A stretch of 64,000 nucleotides of DNA, from positions 627,501 to 691,500 of the forward strand of contig NC_021175.1 in NCBI RefSeq assembly GCF_000385925.1, read 5' to 3'. This DNA is from Streptococcus cristatus AS 1.3089 (lineage in GTDB: Bacteria; Bacillota; Bacilli; Lactobacillales; Streptococcaceae). Position numbers and translations under genes: made by a program. Below, piece by piece: positions 25,078-33,580 of this stretch (positions within the stretch are counted from its first letter, which is position 1; every line of letters starts with the position of its first letter). A model generated the notes under the pieces. The model was not told where the DNA came from. It saw nothing but the letters and a program-made list of their open reading frames with translations, and did no database searches.

Positions 25078-25788
25078 ATGGCTACAAGTTTTTTGTTCTT
25101 TATTTCAGTTTTTCTGGCAGGGATTCTTTCCTTTTTCTCCCCTTGTATCTTACCGCTGATGCCGGTTTATGTGGGAATCTTATTAGATGAAGATCAGCCG
25201 AGGACGTTCAAGTTTCTAGGACGAGAGGTTTCTTGGTATGGGATGGTCAAAACACTCTGTTTTATAGCGGGATTGTCGACTGTATTTTTAGTCTTGGGCT
25301 ATGGTGCTGGTGCTCTAGGGCAGGTCCTATATGCCCCTTGGTTTCGCTATCTTTTGGGTGGAATTGTCATATTATTGGGAATCCACCAAACGGGCGTCAT
25401 CAATATCCAGCAGCTGCAAAAGCAAAAAAGCATCCAGTTTAAACAGAATAGTAAACGGAGTGACTTGCTTAATGCCTTTATTTTAGGGATTACTTTTAGC
25501 TTTGGTTGGACACCCTGTGTAGGGCCTGTTCTGAGCTCTGTATTAGCGATTGCTGCTTCTGGAGGAGATGGCGCTCTTCAGGGAGGCTTGCTTATGTTGG
25601 TTTATACACTTGGCTTAGCCCTTCCTTTTCTAGCCATGGCTTTAGCTTCTGGCTGGGTATTACAGCGCTTTGCAAAACTCAAACCTTATATGGGAACACT
25701 TAAGAAAGTTGGCGGAGTTCTCATCATTCTTATGGGAATTCTACTTATGCTCGGAAATCTAAATGCTTTAGCGTCACTATTTGGATAA
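25078..25788 (+). CDS. ccdA1: cytochrome c biogenesis/thiol transporter CcdA (copy 1)
   Basis: A 236-residue, six-span protein of the CcdA/DsbD-beta family, which moves electrons from cytoplasmic thioredoxin to extracytoplasmic thiol proteins. The paired redox cysteines are in FFSPCILPLMPVY (helix 1) and GWTPCVGPVLSSV (helix 4), as required. It heads an operon with a Met-rich lipoprotein, a thioredoxin-like lipoprotein and MsrAB, which corresponds to the CcdA1-Etrx1-MsrAB2 system of S. pneumoniae. Closely similar to the second copy at 30.7 kb, showing duplication of the module. Confidence 0.93.
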   Translation: MATSFLFFISVFLAGILSFFSPCILPLMPVYVGILLDEDQPRTFKFLGREVSWYGMVKTLCFIAGLSTVFLVLGYGAGALGQVLYAPWFRYLLGGIVILLGIHQTGVINIQQLQKQKSIQFKQNSKRSDLLNAFILGITFSFGWTPCVGPVLSSVLAIAASGGDGALQGGLLMLVYTLGLALPFLAMALASGWVLQRFAKLKPYMGTLKKVGGVLIILMGILLMLGNLNALASLFG

Positions 25789-25814
25789 AATTATATAATT
25801 AAAGGAGAACTATC

Positions 25815-26135
25815 ATGAAAAAAATCGCTACTCTTACAATGGCTACTCTTAGTATCTTTGCCTTGGCTGCTTGCTCCAGTCAAAAGTCAAATTCAGACAT
25901 GAAAAAGATGGATGACAGTAGCATGATGAAGAAGGATGATATGAAAAAAGATGACATGAAGAAGGAGAATATGAAAGACTCTAGCATGTCTGATGATAAA
26001 ATGAAAAAGGATGATATGAAGGACTCGTCTATGATGTCCGACAGTAAGTCTGATATGAAAGATGACATGAAATCTAGTGATTCAAGCATGAAGGATGAAA
26101 TGAAAGATTCATCTGAAATGTCATCTGATAAATAA
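25815..26135 (+). CDS. methionine-rich repetitive lipoprotein
   Basis: A 106-residue lipoprotein (lipobox LAAC, Cys20). The mature part of 87 residues has 17 Met, spread in irregular MKKDD / MKDSS units together with Lys, Asp and Ser; apart from the lipidation Cys there is no Cys and no aromatic residue. It sits between ccdA1 and the thioredoxin-like lipoprotein of a methionine-sulphoxide repair operon. This suggests a surface methionine buffer that is oxidised by peroxide and repaired by MsrAB, or a soft-metal (copper) binder; both are inference. It resembles proteins named for MXKDX repeats. Ribosome site AAGGAG. Confidence 0.8.
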   Translation: MKKIATLTMATLSIFALAACSSQKSNSDMKKMDDSSMMKKDDMKKDDMKKENMKDSSMSDDKMKKDDMKDSSMMSDSKSDMKDDMKSSDSSMKDEMKDSSEMSSDK

Positions 26136-26203
26136 AATTATCAATAAGGCTGGAAGTCGTCAATTTTGTCGGCTTTCTCCTTGTTTGGAGAGGAAAGAAT
26201 ACT

Positions 26204-26767
26204 ATGAGAAAACTGTCTCTATTAACCGCAGGTCTGTTTTGTGTAGGATTATTGGGAGCTTGCTCAAATCAGCAAATGAATTCGGAAGCTTCTAAAAATG
26301 ATAAAAGTTCCATGACTAGTAAGGCAAATTCTAATCAAGCTACAAAGATGGCCAAGGACTTTAGTCTGCAAGGAGTGGACGGCAAGACCTACAAGCTGTC
26401 TGATTTCAAAGGCAAGAAAGTCTATCTAAAGTTTTGGGCTTCTTGGTGCTCTATCTGTCTATCCACACTTGGAGATACCAATGATTTGGCTAAGGAGCAG
26501 TCTGGAAAAGATTATGTTGTCCTGTCGGTAGTGTCTCCGACTTTTAACGGAGAAAAGTCTGCTGATGATTTCAAGGAATGGTACAAGTCTTTGGATTACA
26601 AGAACATGCCAGTTCTTATGGATACCAAGGGAGAATTACTGAAAGAATACGGTATTCGCTCTTATCCATCTGCTCTCTTTATCAATAGTGACGGTTCACT
26701 TGCTAAAACTCATGTGGGCTACATGAGTAAGGAAGATATTGAGAAAACACTAAAGGAAATCAAGTAG
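26204..26767 (+). CDS. etrx1: thioredoxin-like lipoprotein (Etrx1/SdbB type)
   Basis: A 187-residue lipoprotein (signal ending LLGAC, Cys20) with a TlpA/thioredoxin fold. The redox motif is WASWCSICLSTL, an unusual CSIC in place of CGPC. The cis-Pro loop is in IRSYPSALFI. It is expected to take electrons from CcdA and pass them to the membrane-anchored MsrAB encoded next. Pneumococcal Etrx1 has the same role and a comparable motif. Start ATG 26204 with GAGAGGAAAG. Confidence 0.92.
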   Translation: MRKLSLLTAGLFCVGLLGACSNQQMNSEASKNDKSSMTSKANSNQATKMAKDFSLQGVDGKTYKLSDFKGKKVYLKFWASWCSICLSTLGDTNDLAKEQSGKDYVVLSVVSPTFNGEKSADDFKEWYKSLDYKNMPVLMDTKGELLKEYGIRSYPSALFINSDGSLAKTHVGYMSKEDIEKTLKEIK

Positions 26768-26782
26768 AAAGGAGTAATGAGC

Positions 26783-27889
26783 ATGGAAGGCAAATGGAAG
26801 ATTTTTCTGGTTTTAATTGGTTTGCTTGTCTGCTTTGGGCTGTTTTATGTGATTTCGGGCAATGGTAAGCAATCATCTCCTGAGCAGATCAAGAAAGCCT
26901 CTATGAGCAAGACAGAAGTGACTAAACAAAAGCAAGAAGACGTCAAGGAAGAAGATAAGCGGGAGATCTATCTGGCTGGCGGTTGTTTCTGGGGAGTAGA
27001 AGAGTATTTCTCTAGAGTACCAGGTGTCATTGATGCTGAGTCTGGCTATGCAAATGGTAAGAGCGACACAACCAAGTATGAATTAGTCTCCCAAACTGGT
27101 CATGCTGAGACGGTAAAAATTACCTATAACGTTAAAAAGATATCTCTCAAAGAAATCTTACTTCATTATTTCCGCATTATTGATCCAACTTCTAAAAACA
27201 AGCAAGGGAATGATCGGGGTACCCAGTATCGTACAGGTGTTTACTATAAGGACGAAGCGGATTTAGATACCATAAATCAGGTCTTTGATGAGGTTGCTAA
27301 GAAATATGATAAGCCTTTGGCTGTTGAAAAAGAGTCTCTGAAAAACTTTATCAAGGCAGAAGATTATCATCAGGATTACCTAAAAAAGAATCCTAATGGA
27401 TATTGCCATATCGACGTCAATCAAGCTGCTTACCCTGTTATCGAAGCTAGTCGCTATCCTAAGCCTAGCGACGAAGAGATTAAAGCCAAACTCTCGCCAG
27501 AAGAATACGCAGTTACGCAAAAGAATGACACAGAGCGCGCCTTTTCTAATCGCTATTGGGATAAGTTCGAAGCAGGTATCTACGTGGATGTGGTGACGGG
27601 AGAGCCTCTCTTTTCATCAAAGGATAAGTTTGACTCAGGCTGTGGTTGGCCGAGTTTCACCCGCCCTATCAGTCCAGATGTTGCGACGTACAAAGAGGAC
27701 AAGAGTTTCAACATGACTCGGACGGAAGTTCGCAGTCGGGTTGGAAATTCCCATCTGGGCCATGTTTTTACAGATGGTCCTAAGGACAAGGGCGGCTTGC
27801 GCTACTGCATCAATAGTCTGTCAATTAAGTTCATTCCAAAAGCTGAGATGGAAGAGAAGGGCTACGGTTATCTCTTGGATTATGTTTAA
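26783..27889 (+). CDS. msrAB: membrane-anchored peptide methionine sulphoxide reductase MsrAB
   Basis: A 368-residue fusion that repairs both stereoisomers of methionine sulphoxide outside the membrane. N-terminal membrane anchor (residues 5-25), MsrA domain with catalytic [11 protein letters not shown] (near residue 70), then MsrB domain with the zinc-less [11 protein letters not shown] segment and catalytic Cys in RYCINS. Start ATG 26783 has AAAGGAG eight bases upstream; the in-frame ATG 26777 is too close to it. Last gene of the ccdA1 operon. Streptococci of this group make much hydrogen peroxide, which explains the need. Confidence 0.95.
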   Translation: MEGKWKIFLVLIGLLVCFGLFYVISGNGKQSSPEQIKKASMSKTEVTKQKQEDVKEEDKREIYLAGGCFWGVEEYFSRVPGVIDAESGYANGKSDTTKYELVSQTGHAETVKITYNVKKISLKEILLHYFRIIDPTSKNKQGNDRGTQYRTGVYYKDEADLDTINQVFDEVAKKYDKPLAVEKESLKNFIKAEDYHQDYLKKNPNGYCHIDVNQAAYPVIEASRYPKPSDEEIKAKLSPEEYAVTQKNDTERAFSNRYWDKFEAGIYVDVVTGEPLFSSKDKFDSGCGWPSFTRPISPDVATYKEDKSFNMTRTEVRSRVGNSHLGHVFTDGPKDKGGLRYCINSLSIKFIPKAEMEEKGYGYLLDYV

Positions 27890-27948
27890 GAGCATTTTGA
27901 TTGAAAATTTGCTATAATAAATCCAGTATAAATAAGGAGTTGAATCTT

Positions 27949-28683
27949 GTGTATTCAATTATGATTGTAGAGGATGAGTATCTGGTAAGACAGGGGATTG
28001 CGTCCTTGGTAGACTATGAACAGTTTGGTATGCAAGTCATTGCCCAGGCTGAAAATGGAAGAGAAGCTTGGCAGAAATTTCAGGAAAATCCTGCTGACAT
28101 CCTGCTGACCGATATCAATATGCCACAGATGAACGGTCTCGAACTGGCAAAGCTAGTCAGAGATCAGGTTCCTACTTGCCATATCGTTTTTCTGACGGGC
28201 TATGATGATTTTGACTATGCTCGGACGGCCATTAAGCTAGGTGCAGATGACTATCTTCTCAAGCCGTTTTCCAAAGATGATGTTGAGGAAATGTTGGCCA
28301 AGTTGCAGACCAAGCTTGATAAGGAGCGTAAAAAGGCCCAGATTCAAAGTTTGGTCGATCAAGGACAGCACTCTGAGTTGGAAGAGGCTATTCATGTGCG
28401 TCTAGCTGATTCAGAATTAAGTCTGAAAAGTTTGGCTTTCCAATTAGGGTTTAGTCCGTCCTATCTCAGCGTTCTTATCAAAAAAGAATTAGGCTTGCCC
28501 TTTCAAGATTATTTGATTCAAGAGCGGATGAAAAAAGCAAAACTCTTACTCTTAACCACAGATTTGAAGATTTATGAAATAGCAGAGCAGGTAGGTTTTG
28601 ACGATATGAACTATTTTTCTCAGCGCTTCAAGCAGGTGGTTGGGCTGACACCCCGGCAGTTTAAAAAAGGAGAGGAGAAATGA
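27949..28683 (+). CDS. AraC-type response regulator (TCS09-like)
   Basis: A 244-residue regulator with receiver domain (IMIVEDEYLVRQG, phospho-Asp in ILLTDINMPQMNG, Lys in LLKPFSK) and a C-terminal AraC helix-turn-helix pair (LAFQLGFSPSYLSVLIKKE and IAEQVGFDDMNYFSQRFKQ). GTG 27949 is chosen because AAGGAG is nine bases upstream and YSIMIVEDE matches relatives; an ATG four codons later is possible. TATAAT at 27913-27918. The YesN/YesM class often controls sugar or surface functions. In pneumococcus the equivalent pair also follows the etrx1-msrAB genes. Confidence 0.9.
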   Translation: MYSIMIVEDEYLVRQGIASLVDYEQFGMQVIAQAENGREAWQKFQENPADILLTDINMPQMNGLELAKLVRDQVPTCHIVFLTGYDDFDYARTAIKLGADDYLLKPFSKDDVEEMLAKLQTKLDKERKKAQIQSLVDQGQHSELEEAIHVRLADSELSLKSLAFQLGFSPSYLSVLIKKELGLPFQDYLIQERMKKAKLLLLTTDLKIYEIAEQVGFDDMNYFSQRFKQVVGLTPRQFKKGEEK

Positions 28684-30383
28684 AACGGTATCCGCTTCTT
28701 ATCCAGTTGATTGTCTATATTTTTCTGCTGGTTCTTTTACTCTTGGGGGGTGTTGGGAGTCTTTACTATCAGACTAGCTCGGGGACTATTCGGCAGCTGA
28801 CAGAGCGGACGACGCGTAATAGTATGGAGCAAAGCGGGCAGTTCATTGCTTCCTATTTGCAGAAATTAAAGCAAACCACCTCCGCACTAAGCAAGGAAGA
28901 AACGATTCGGAAGTTTGCTCAGAATCAAGAAAGCAGCGAAACGTCAGTTCAGTCTTTGATGAAAACCATCATTGAGACAGATCCGGATTTAGTGTCGGCA
29001 GTATTGGTTACCAAGGACGGGCGCGTGGTATCGACAGATACTCAAATCAGCATGCAGACATCTTCTGATATGATGAATGAAAAATGGTATCAGGAAGCTG
29101 TTCATACCAAAGCCATGCCTGTCTTGACTCCTGCTCGCAAAGAGTCCCTGTCATCTGAGAAGGAGAAGTGGGTTGTTTCCGTCACTCAGGAAGTAGTGGA
29201 TGAAGCAGGGCAGAATCTCGGTGTTGTACGTTTGGATATCGGCTATAACAGTCTCAAAGCCTATCTGGATCGGCTTCAGCTAGGGAAGAAAGGCTTTAGC
29301 TTTATTGTCAACAGCCAGCATGAATTTGTCTATCATCCTAAGAAGAGTGTTTATTCCTCTAGTCAGGAAATGAAAGCTATGCAGCCCTATATCTCGGTCA
29401 AGGACGGTTACGCAGACCAGAAGCGGGCTTTTGTCTACCAGATTGATATTGCGGACAGCGATTGGACTTTAATTGGCGTCGCCTCATTAGAGCAATTACA
29501 GATGCTTCAGTCACAGATGCTTTATTCTTTTGTAGGAATGGGCGTTTTAGCACTCCTGCTGTGCTTGACTGGTATTTGGTTTGTTCTGCGTTTGTGGATT
29601 AAGCCTCTGCAGAATCTGCAGACTGTCATTCTGAAGATTGGGGCAGGTGACTCAAATCTGCGAGCGGAAGCAAAGGGTTCTCCAGAGTTGGTTGACTTGG
29701 CTCAGCAGTTCAATAAAATGCTGGACCAAATTGAACAGCTGATGGAAGCTGTCAAGACTGAAGAACAAAATGTCCGTCGCTATGAGCTTCGAGCTCTCTC
29801 AGCCCAAATCAACCCCCATTTCCTTTATAATACCTTAGATACCATTGTCTGGATGGCTGAATTTAACGACAGCAAGCGTGTTGTTGAGGTAACAAAATCA
29901 CTCGCTCAGTATTTCCGCTTGGCGCTTAATCAAGGGCATGAACAGATTTCTCTTAGAGATGAGATTGATCACGTTCGTCAGTATCTCTTTATCCAGAAGC
30001 AGCGCTATGGCGACAAGCTCCAATATGAGATTGAAGAGGATGAATCTATAGCTGATTATAAACTGCCCAAGCTGGTACTTCAGCCTTTGGTCGAAAATGC
30101 CATCTACCATGGCATCAAGGAAATTGACCGACAGGGCATGATTCGGGTGACGTCGGAAGTAGAAGAAGGACAACTGAGACTGTCTATCTATGATAACGGC
30201 CGAGGCTTTGATGTCAACGCCTCTATGGATGCGACTCTCCTTCGCTTAGGTGGGGTTGGTCTGAAAAATGTCGATCAACGCTTGAGATTGCAGTTCGAAG
30301 AAGAATACCATATGGAAATCCAGTCCGAACCAGATAAATTTACCCAGATTAGTCTTTATTTGCCGCTAGATTCAGATGATTAA
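28680..30383 (+). CDS. YesM/LytS-family sensor histidine kinase
   Basis: A 567-residue kinase: membrane span at residues 7-27, an external Cache-like sensor domain of about 240 residues, second span near 280-300, HAMP, then a His-kinase domain with AQINPHFLYNTLDTIVWMAEF (phospho-His near residue 380) and HATPase motifs LVENAIYHGI and NGRGF. It overlaps the regulator gene by four bases. The large external domain implies a small-molecule ligand in the surroundings. Ligand unknown. Confidence 0.93.
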   Translation: MKRYPLLIQLIVYIFLLVLLLLGGVGSLYYQTSSGTIRQLTERTTRNSMEQSGQFIASYLQKLKQTTSALSKEETIRKFAQNQESSETSVQSLMKTIIETDPDLVSAVLVTKDGRVVSTDTQISMQTSSDMMNEKWYQEAVHTKAMPVLTPARKESLSSEKEKWVVSVTQEVVDEAGQNLGVVRLDIGYNSLKAYLDRLQLGKKGFSFIVNSQHEFVYHPKKSVYSSSQEMKAMQPYISVKDGYADQKRAFVYQIDIADSDWTLIGVASLEQLQMLQSQMLYSFVGMGVLALLLCLTGIWFVLRLWIKPLQNLQTVILKIGAGDSNLRAEAKGSPELVDLAQQFNKMLDQIEQLMEAVKTEEQNVRRYELRALSAQINPHFLYNTLDTIVWMAEFNDSKRVVEVTKSLAQYFRLALNQGHEQISLRDEIDHVRQYLFIQKQRYGDKLQYEIEEDESIADYKLPKLVLQPLVENAIYHGIKEIDRQGMIRVTSEVEEGQLRLSIYDNGRGFDVNASMDATLLRLGGVGLKNVDQRLRLQFEEEYHMEIQSEPDKFTQISLYLPLDSDD

Positions 30384-30406
30384 GTTCGCTAACCTTCAAT
30401 ACTCAA

Positions 30407-30585
30407 GAGGCTGGGACAAAAGTCCTAGCCTCATTTTTTCTTTGGATTGTCGAACAAGACGCAGTGGTTGAGTGGGCTCTACTACGCTGATTTCATCAGC
30501 TTTTACAGCCCTACTCAACTGTGCGGAGGTGGGACAACGAAATTGAATTCTATCGAATTACCGATTTCTGTCCCACTCTCTTTTT
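30407..30585 (-). repeat. intergenic repeat, copy 1 (reverse orientation)
   Basis: About 180 bp shared with four other places in the window. Conserved blocks: a GAGGCTGGGAC / GTCCTAGCCTC hairpin with T-tract at one end, GACGCAGTGGTTGAGTGGGC, CTGATTTCATCAG, CAACTGTGCGGAGGTGGGAC, and GTCCCACTCTC at the other end. This 343-bp gene-free gap between a kinase gene and ccdA2 otherwise holds only the ccdA2 promoter (TATAAT at 30688-30693). Confidence 0.9.
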
Positions 30586-30726
30586 GCTGTTTAGAAACGA
30601 AATAGGACTTTCACAGATGAAGTCTCCGATAAATTATACAAGAATGATGATAGTGTAGCAAAATGTGGAAAATTTTAAATCGTTTGTTATAATAATATTG
30701 ACAAACACATCTTAAAGGAGGTTGGG

Positions 30727-31434
30727 ATGGAGTCTAGTTTATTTTTTGTTTCGGTCTTTTTGGCTGGAGTTCTCTCATTTTTTTCACCCTGCATCTTTCC
30801 CTTGTTGCCAGTTTACATAGGGATATTGCTGGATGAAGAAGAACCTAGAGAAGTCAAGTTTTTAGGCAGAAAGATCGCTTGGACTGGTCTGATCAAGACC
30901 CTCTGTTTCATTGCTGGAATTTCCTTGGTTTTCTTTCTATTAGGCTTCGGTGCGGGATTTCTAGGTGGAGTGATTTACGATGAGAAATTCCGTTATCTAA
31001 TGGGGATTATCATCATTTTGCTAGGAATTCACCAGATGGAGCTGATTAATATCAGGCAGTTACAATTCCAGAAAAATGTGGAATTTAAGAAGAACAGTCG
31101 TCGGAATGATTTTCTGTCAGCCTTTTTGCTTGGTATTAGTTTCAGTTTTGGTTGGACGCCTTGTATTGGCCCTGTCCTTAGTTCGGTTCTGGCTCTAGCT
31201 GCCTCTGGCGGAAATGGAGCTATCCAAGGAGCGCTCCTAACATTGGTTTATACTTTGGGAATGGCCTTACCATTTCTCATCTTAGCTCTAGCTTCTAGCT
31301 TCGTTATGCGCTATTTTTCAAGAATCAAACCCTATATGGGGCTAATGAAAAAAATTGGAGGAGCCTTAATCATTTTTATGGGAATCCTTCTCATGCTCGG
31401 GCAGTTAAATGCTTTATCAGGAATTTTTGGATAA
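30727..31434 (+). CDS. ccdA2: CcdA (copy 2)
   Basis: A 235-residue, six-span thiol electron carrier very similar to the copy at 25 kb. Redox cysteines lie in FFSPCIFPLLPVY and GWTPCIGPVLSSV. It is followed 12 bp later by a thioredoxin-like lipoprotein, forming a CcdA2-Etrx2 pair. In pneumococcus the corresponding pair lies elsewhere on the chromosome; here both modules are within 7 kb. Ribosome site AAAGGAGG; the promoter -10 TATAAT is at 30688-30693. Confidence 0.93.
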   Translation: MESSLFFVSVFLAGVLSFFSPCIFPLLPVYIGILLDEEEPREVKFLGRKIAWTGLIKTLCFIAGISLVFFLLGFGAGFLGGVIYDEKFRYLMGIIIILLGIHQMELINIRQLQFQKNVEFKKNSRRNDFLSAFLLGISFSFGWTPCIGPVLSSVLALAASGGNGAIQGALLTLVYTLGMALPFLILALASSFVMRYFSRIKPYMGLMKKIGGALIIFMGILLMLGQLNALSGIFG

Positions 31435-31446
31435 AAGGAGAAAAAG

Positions 31447-31998
31447 ATGAAAAAAATTCTTTCGCTAGTTGTTGCTTCGATAGCTTTTCTGACACTATCA
31501 GCTTGTTCATCTGATGAAAAGGGGATGGATAGTCAAAGTCAGTCCAATACAAGTGTCCAATCGCTGGTTGCAGTTGGCCAGGAGGCACCGGACTTCACTC
31601 TTCAGTCGATGGATGGAAAAACTGTCAAGCTTTCTGATTACCGTGGGAAAAAAGTCTATCTGAAGTTCTGGGCTTCTTGGTGCGGACCTTGTAAGCGAAG
31701 CATGCCAGAATTGGTCGAGTTAGCTGGTAAAAAAGACCGTGATTTTGAAATATTGTCTATTGTAGCACCGGGTCTCCAAGGAGAGAAGTCTGTTGAGGAC
31801 TTCCCAAAATGGTATCAAGAACAAGGATATAAGGATGTGCCCGTTCTATTTGACACGTCTGGTGCAATCTTCCAAGCCTATCAGGTTCGCAGTATTCCAA
31901 CCGAAATCCTCATTGATAGCCAAGGAAAAATTGGTAAAATTCAATTTGGAGCAATCAGCAACGAAGAAGCAGAAAAAGCTTTTAAAGAAATGAAATAA
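31447..31998 (+). CDS. etrx2: thioredoxin-like lipoprotein (Etrx2 type)
   Basis: A 183-residue lipoprotein (lipobox LSAC, Cys20) with a TlpA-type thioredoxin domain. Redox motif WASWCGPCKRSMPEL is canonical CGPC, unlike the CSIC of the first copy. The cis-Pro loop is in VRSIPTEILI. It should receive electrons from CcdA2 and reduce surface proteins, including MsrAB according to pneumococcal work on Etrx proteins. Together with copy 1 it gives two surface reductants of different potential. Confidence 0.93.
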   Translation: MKKILSLVVASIAFLTLSACSSDEKGMDSQSQSNTSVQSLVAVGQEAPDFTLQSMDGKTVKLSDYRGKKVYLKFWASWCGPCKRSMPELVELAGKKDRDFEILSIVAPGLQGEKSVEDFPKWYQEQGYKDVPVLFDTSGAIFQAYQVRSIPTEILIDSQGKIGKIQFGAISNEEAEKAFKEMK

Positions 31999-32005
31999 AG
32001 TAAAA

Positions 32006-32184
32006 ATAGAGTCGGACAGAAATCGATAATTCGTTAGAATTCGATTTTGTCGTCCCACCTCCGCACAGTTGAGGAGGGCTGTAAAAGCTGATGAAATCAG
32101 CCTAGTAGAGCCCACTCAACCACTGCGTCTTGCTCGACAATCCAAAGACAATTGAGGAATTTGGGACAAAAGTACCGACCTCAA
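32006..32184 (+). repeat. intergenic repeat, copy 2 (forward)
   Basis: Same family as copy 1, opposite orientation, starting eight bases after the etrx2 stop with AGAGTCGGACAGAAATCG and ending with GGGACAAAAGTACCGACCTC. This copy is the most diverged at its 3' end (GAGGAATTTGGGAC instead of GAGAGGCTAGGAC). Together with the terminator at 32194-32245 it fills most of the 336-bp gap before the convergent FMN reductase. Confidence 0.85.
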
Positions 32185-32193
32185 ATATAAAAA

Positions 32194-32245
32194 GACGAAC
32201 AAAACTAGTTTTCTGGTAATCAGAATTCTGCTTTGTTCGCTTTTC
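32194..32245. terminator. long hairpin between convergent operons
   Basis: CGAACAAA pairs with TTTGTTCG, and inside it TTCTG-GTAAT-CAGAA forms a second stem. T-rich tails follow on both strands (CTTTTCGC and GTCTTTTT), so it probably stops both the etrx2 and the flavin-reductase transcripts. Confidence 0.75.
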
Positions 32246-32334
32246 GCATTTAATTATAGATTTGAAGGGATTAATAATTAAGATTTTTAAAAATTGAAAT
32301 CTTTTTGTCCCAAACTCCTTTTATTTTGTTTTGA

Positions 32335-33558
32335 TTAGGCACTAGCACCAGAAGTAGCATCGGCATTTTCACCGCCGTGGCCACCCGTATCTGAAGCGCC
32401 AGAAGAAGCATCAGCGGCTGCAGGTGCAAATGGTCCGCTTCCTCCGACCAAGCGTTGGCCAGTTGTTTGCAAATACCAGTCAAGCCAAGGTTGGAAGTTG
32501 AAGACGATTTCGTTGATACCAGCGTAAGAGCCATCAGGATAGTACATAGCTTGATAGTTGTGGGTGTTGATAACCCCTGCTGGTGAACCTGGAACGATTG
32601 TACGAACGTACTCTTGATCACCATTACGAAGAACACCAACTACCCATTCTACGTTCTTCATGCGGGCAGCAGGAAGAGAGTTATGTAGAGTTGAGAGACG
32701 GCCACCTGATTGAGATGGGACACGTTTAGCAAACATAGTGTCTGGATCTTGATGAACGTTGTTATAGTAAAGGAACTGGTTGTTATCATCGGCATAAGTC
32801 AACTCGAACGGCATAGCTTTTAAGAACATGTCGATTTGGTTAACTGTCAAGATACCATGGTCAAGTTTGACATAAGTATCGCCAGAAACAGCACCAACAG
32901 CTTTTGCTGCTTTTTCTACCCATTCTGGATCATCAGGATCAACTTCTGTGATGGTTGTTGCGATTGGTTTACCACAATCCAAGTCTTCTGGTTCAATTGG
33001 TTTTGGTTTTTTCAATTTTGAGACTACCTCAACATATTTAACAAAGTTATCTAAGCAAGATTCAAGGAATTTAACAGTTCCTTCGTTTGTGATGTTGCCT
33101 GCATTGTCAAAAGCTTCTTTCGCTTTACCAAGAAGGAATTCATTTCCTGGTAAAGTATAAGCATTGACACCTGGAGCATCCAAGATTTTACGCAAATGCA
33201 CTTGGGCACGAGATGTTCCTTGGTCGTAGTAGGAAGCTCCCACAATCATGACAGGCTTGCTTTCAAATGGGTGAACTTCATAAGAGAGCCATTCAAGGAC
33301 GCTCTTGAGAGCTGCTGTAATGGTATGGTTGTGCTCAGGAGTAGCAATGATGACACCATCAGCACGCGTGATGCGGTTGTACAAAAGGCGTAGCTGGAAG
33401 GATTCGTCCCATTTTTCATCTTGATTAAAGAGTGGAACTTCATCAATTTCCAAAACTTCTAATTCAAATTTCAGTTTAAATTGTTTTCTGATAAATTCTA
33501 GTAATTTACGGTTGTATGATTGGTCTGCATTTGAGCCGACAAGTCCAACAAATTTCAT
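32335..33558 (-). CDS. NAD(P)H-dependent FMN reductase with PAS-like domain and flavinylation-type tail
   Basis: A 407-residue protein without signal peptide. Residues 1-185 form a flavodoxin-like FMN reductase (GLVGSNADQSYN, GVIIATPEHNHT, MIVGASYYDQGTSRAQ). Residues about 225-370 look like a DUF438/PAS_10-type sensor domain (IDMFLKAMPFELTYADDNNQFLYYNN). The last 30 residues are a Gly/Ala/Ser-rich tail with two motifs, DASSGAS (383-389) and DATSGAS (400-406), both fitting D-x-x-S-G-A-S/T, the site to which ApbE attaches FMN. apbE is the first gene of the same operon. So this is probably a covalently flavinylated cytosolic electron carrier; substrate unknown. Confidence 0.85.
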   Translation of the reverse strand: MKFVGLVGSNADQSYNRKLLEFIRKQFKLKFELEVLEIDEVPLFNQDEKWDESFQLRLLYNRITRADGVIIATPEHNHTITAALKSVLEWLSYEVHPFESKPVMIVGASYYDQGTSRAQVHLRKILDAPGVNAYTLPGNEFLLGKAKEAFDNAGNITNEGTVKFLESCLDNFVKYVEVVSKLKKPKPIEPEDLDCGKPIATTITEVDPDDPEWVEKAAKAVGAVSGDTYVKLDHGILTVNQIDMFLKAMPFELTYADDNNQFLYYNNVHQDPDTMFAKRVPSQSGGRLSTLHNSLPAARMKNVEWVVGVLRNGDQEYVRTIVPGSPAGVINTHNYQAMYYPDGSYAGINEIVFNFQPWLDWYLQTTGQRLVGGSGPFAPAAADASSGASDTGGHGGENADATSGASA

Positions 33559-33580
33559 GTGATTCTTTCCCTTCTAATTC

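Noticed and set aside
31846..32115. Minus-strand frame over the intergenic repeat sharing a peptide with the frame at 47557-47754
   Set aside because: Arises from repeat copies in the same orientation. Frames break in other copies and there is no start signal.
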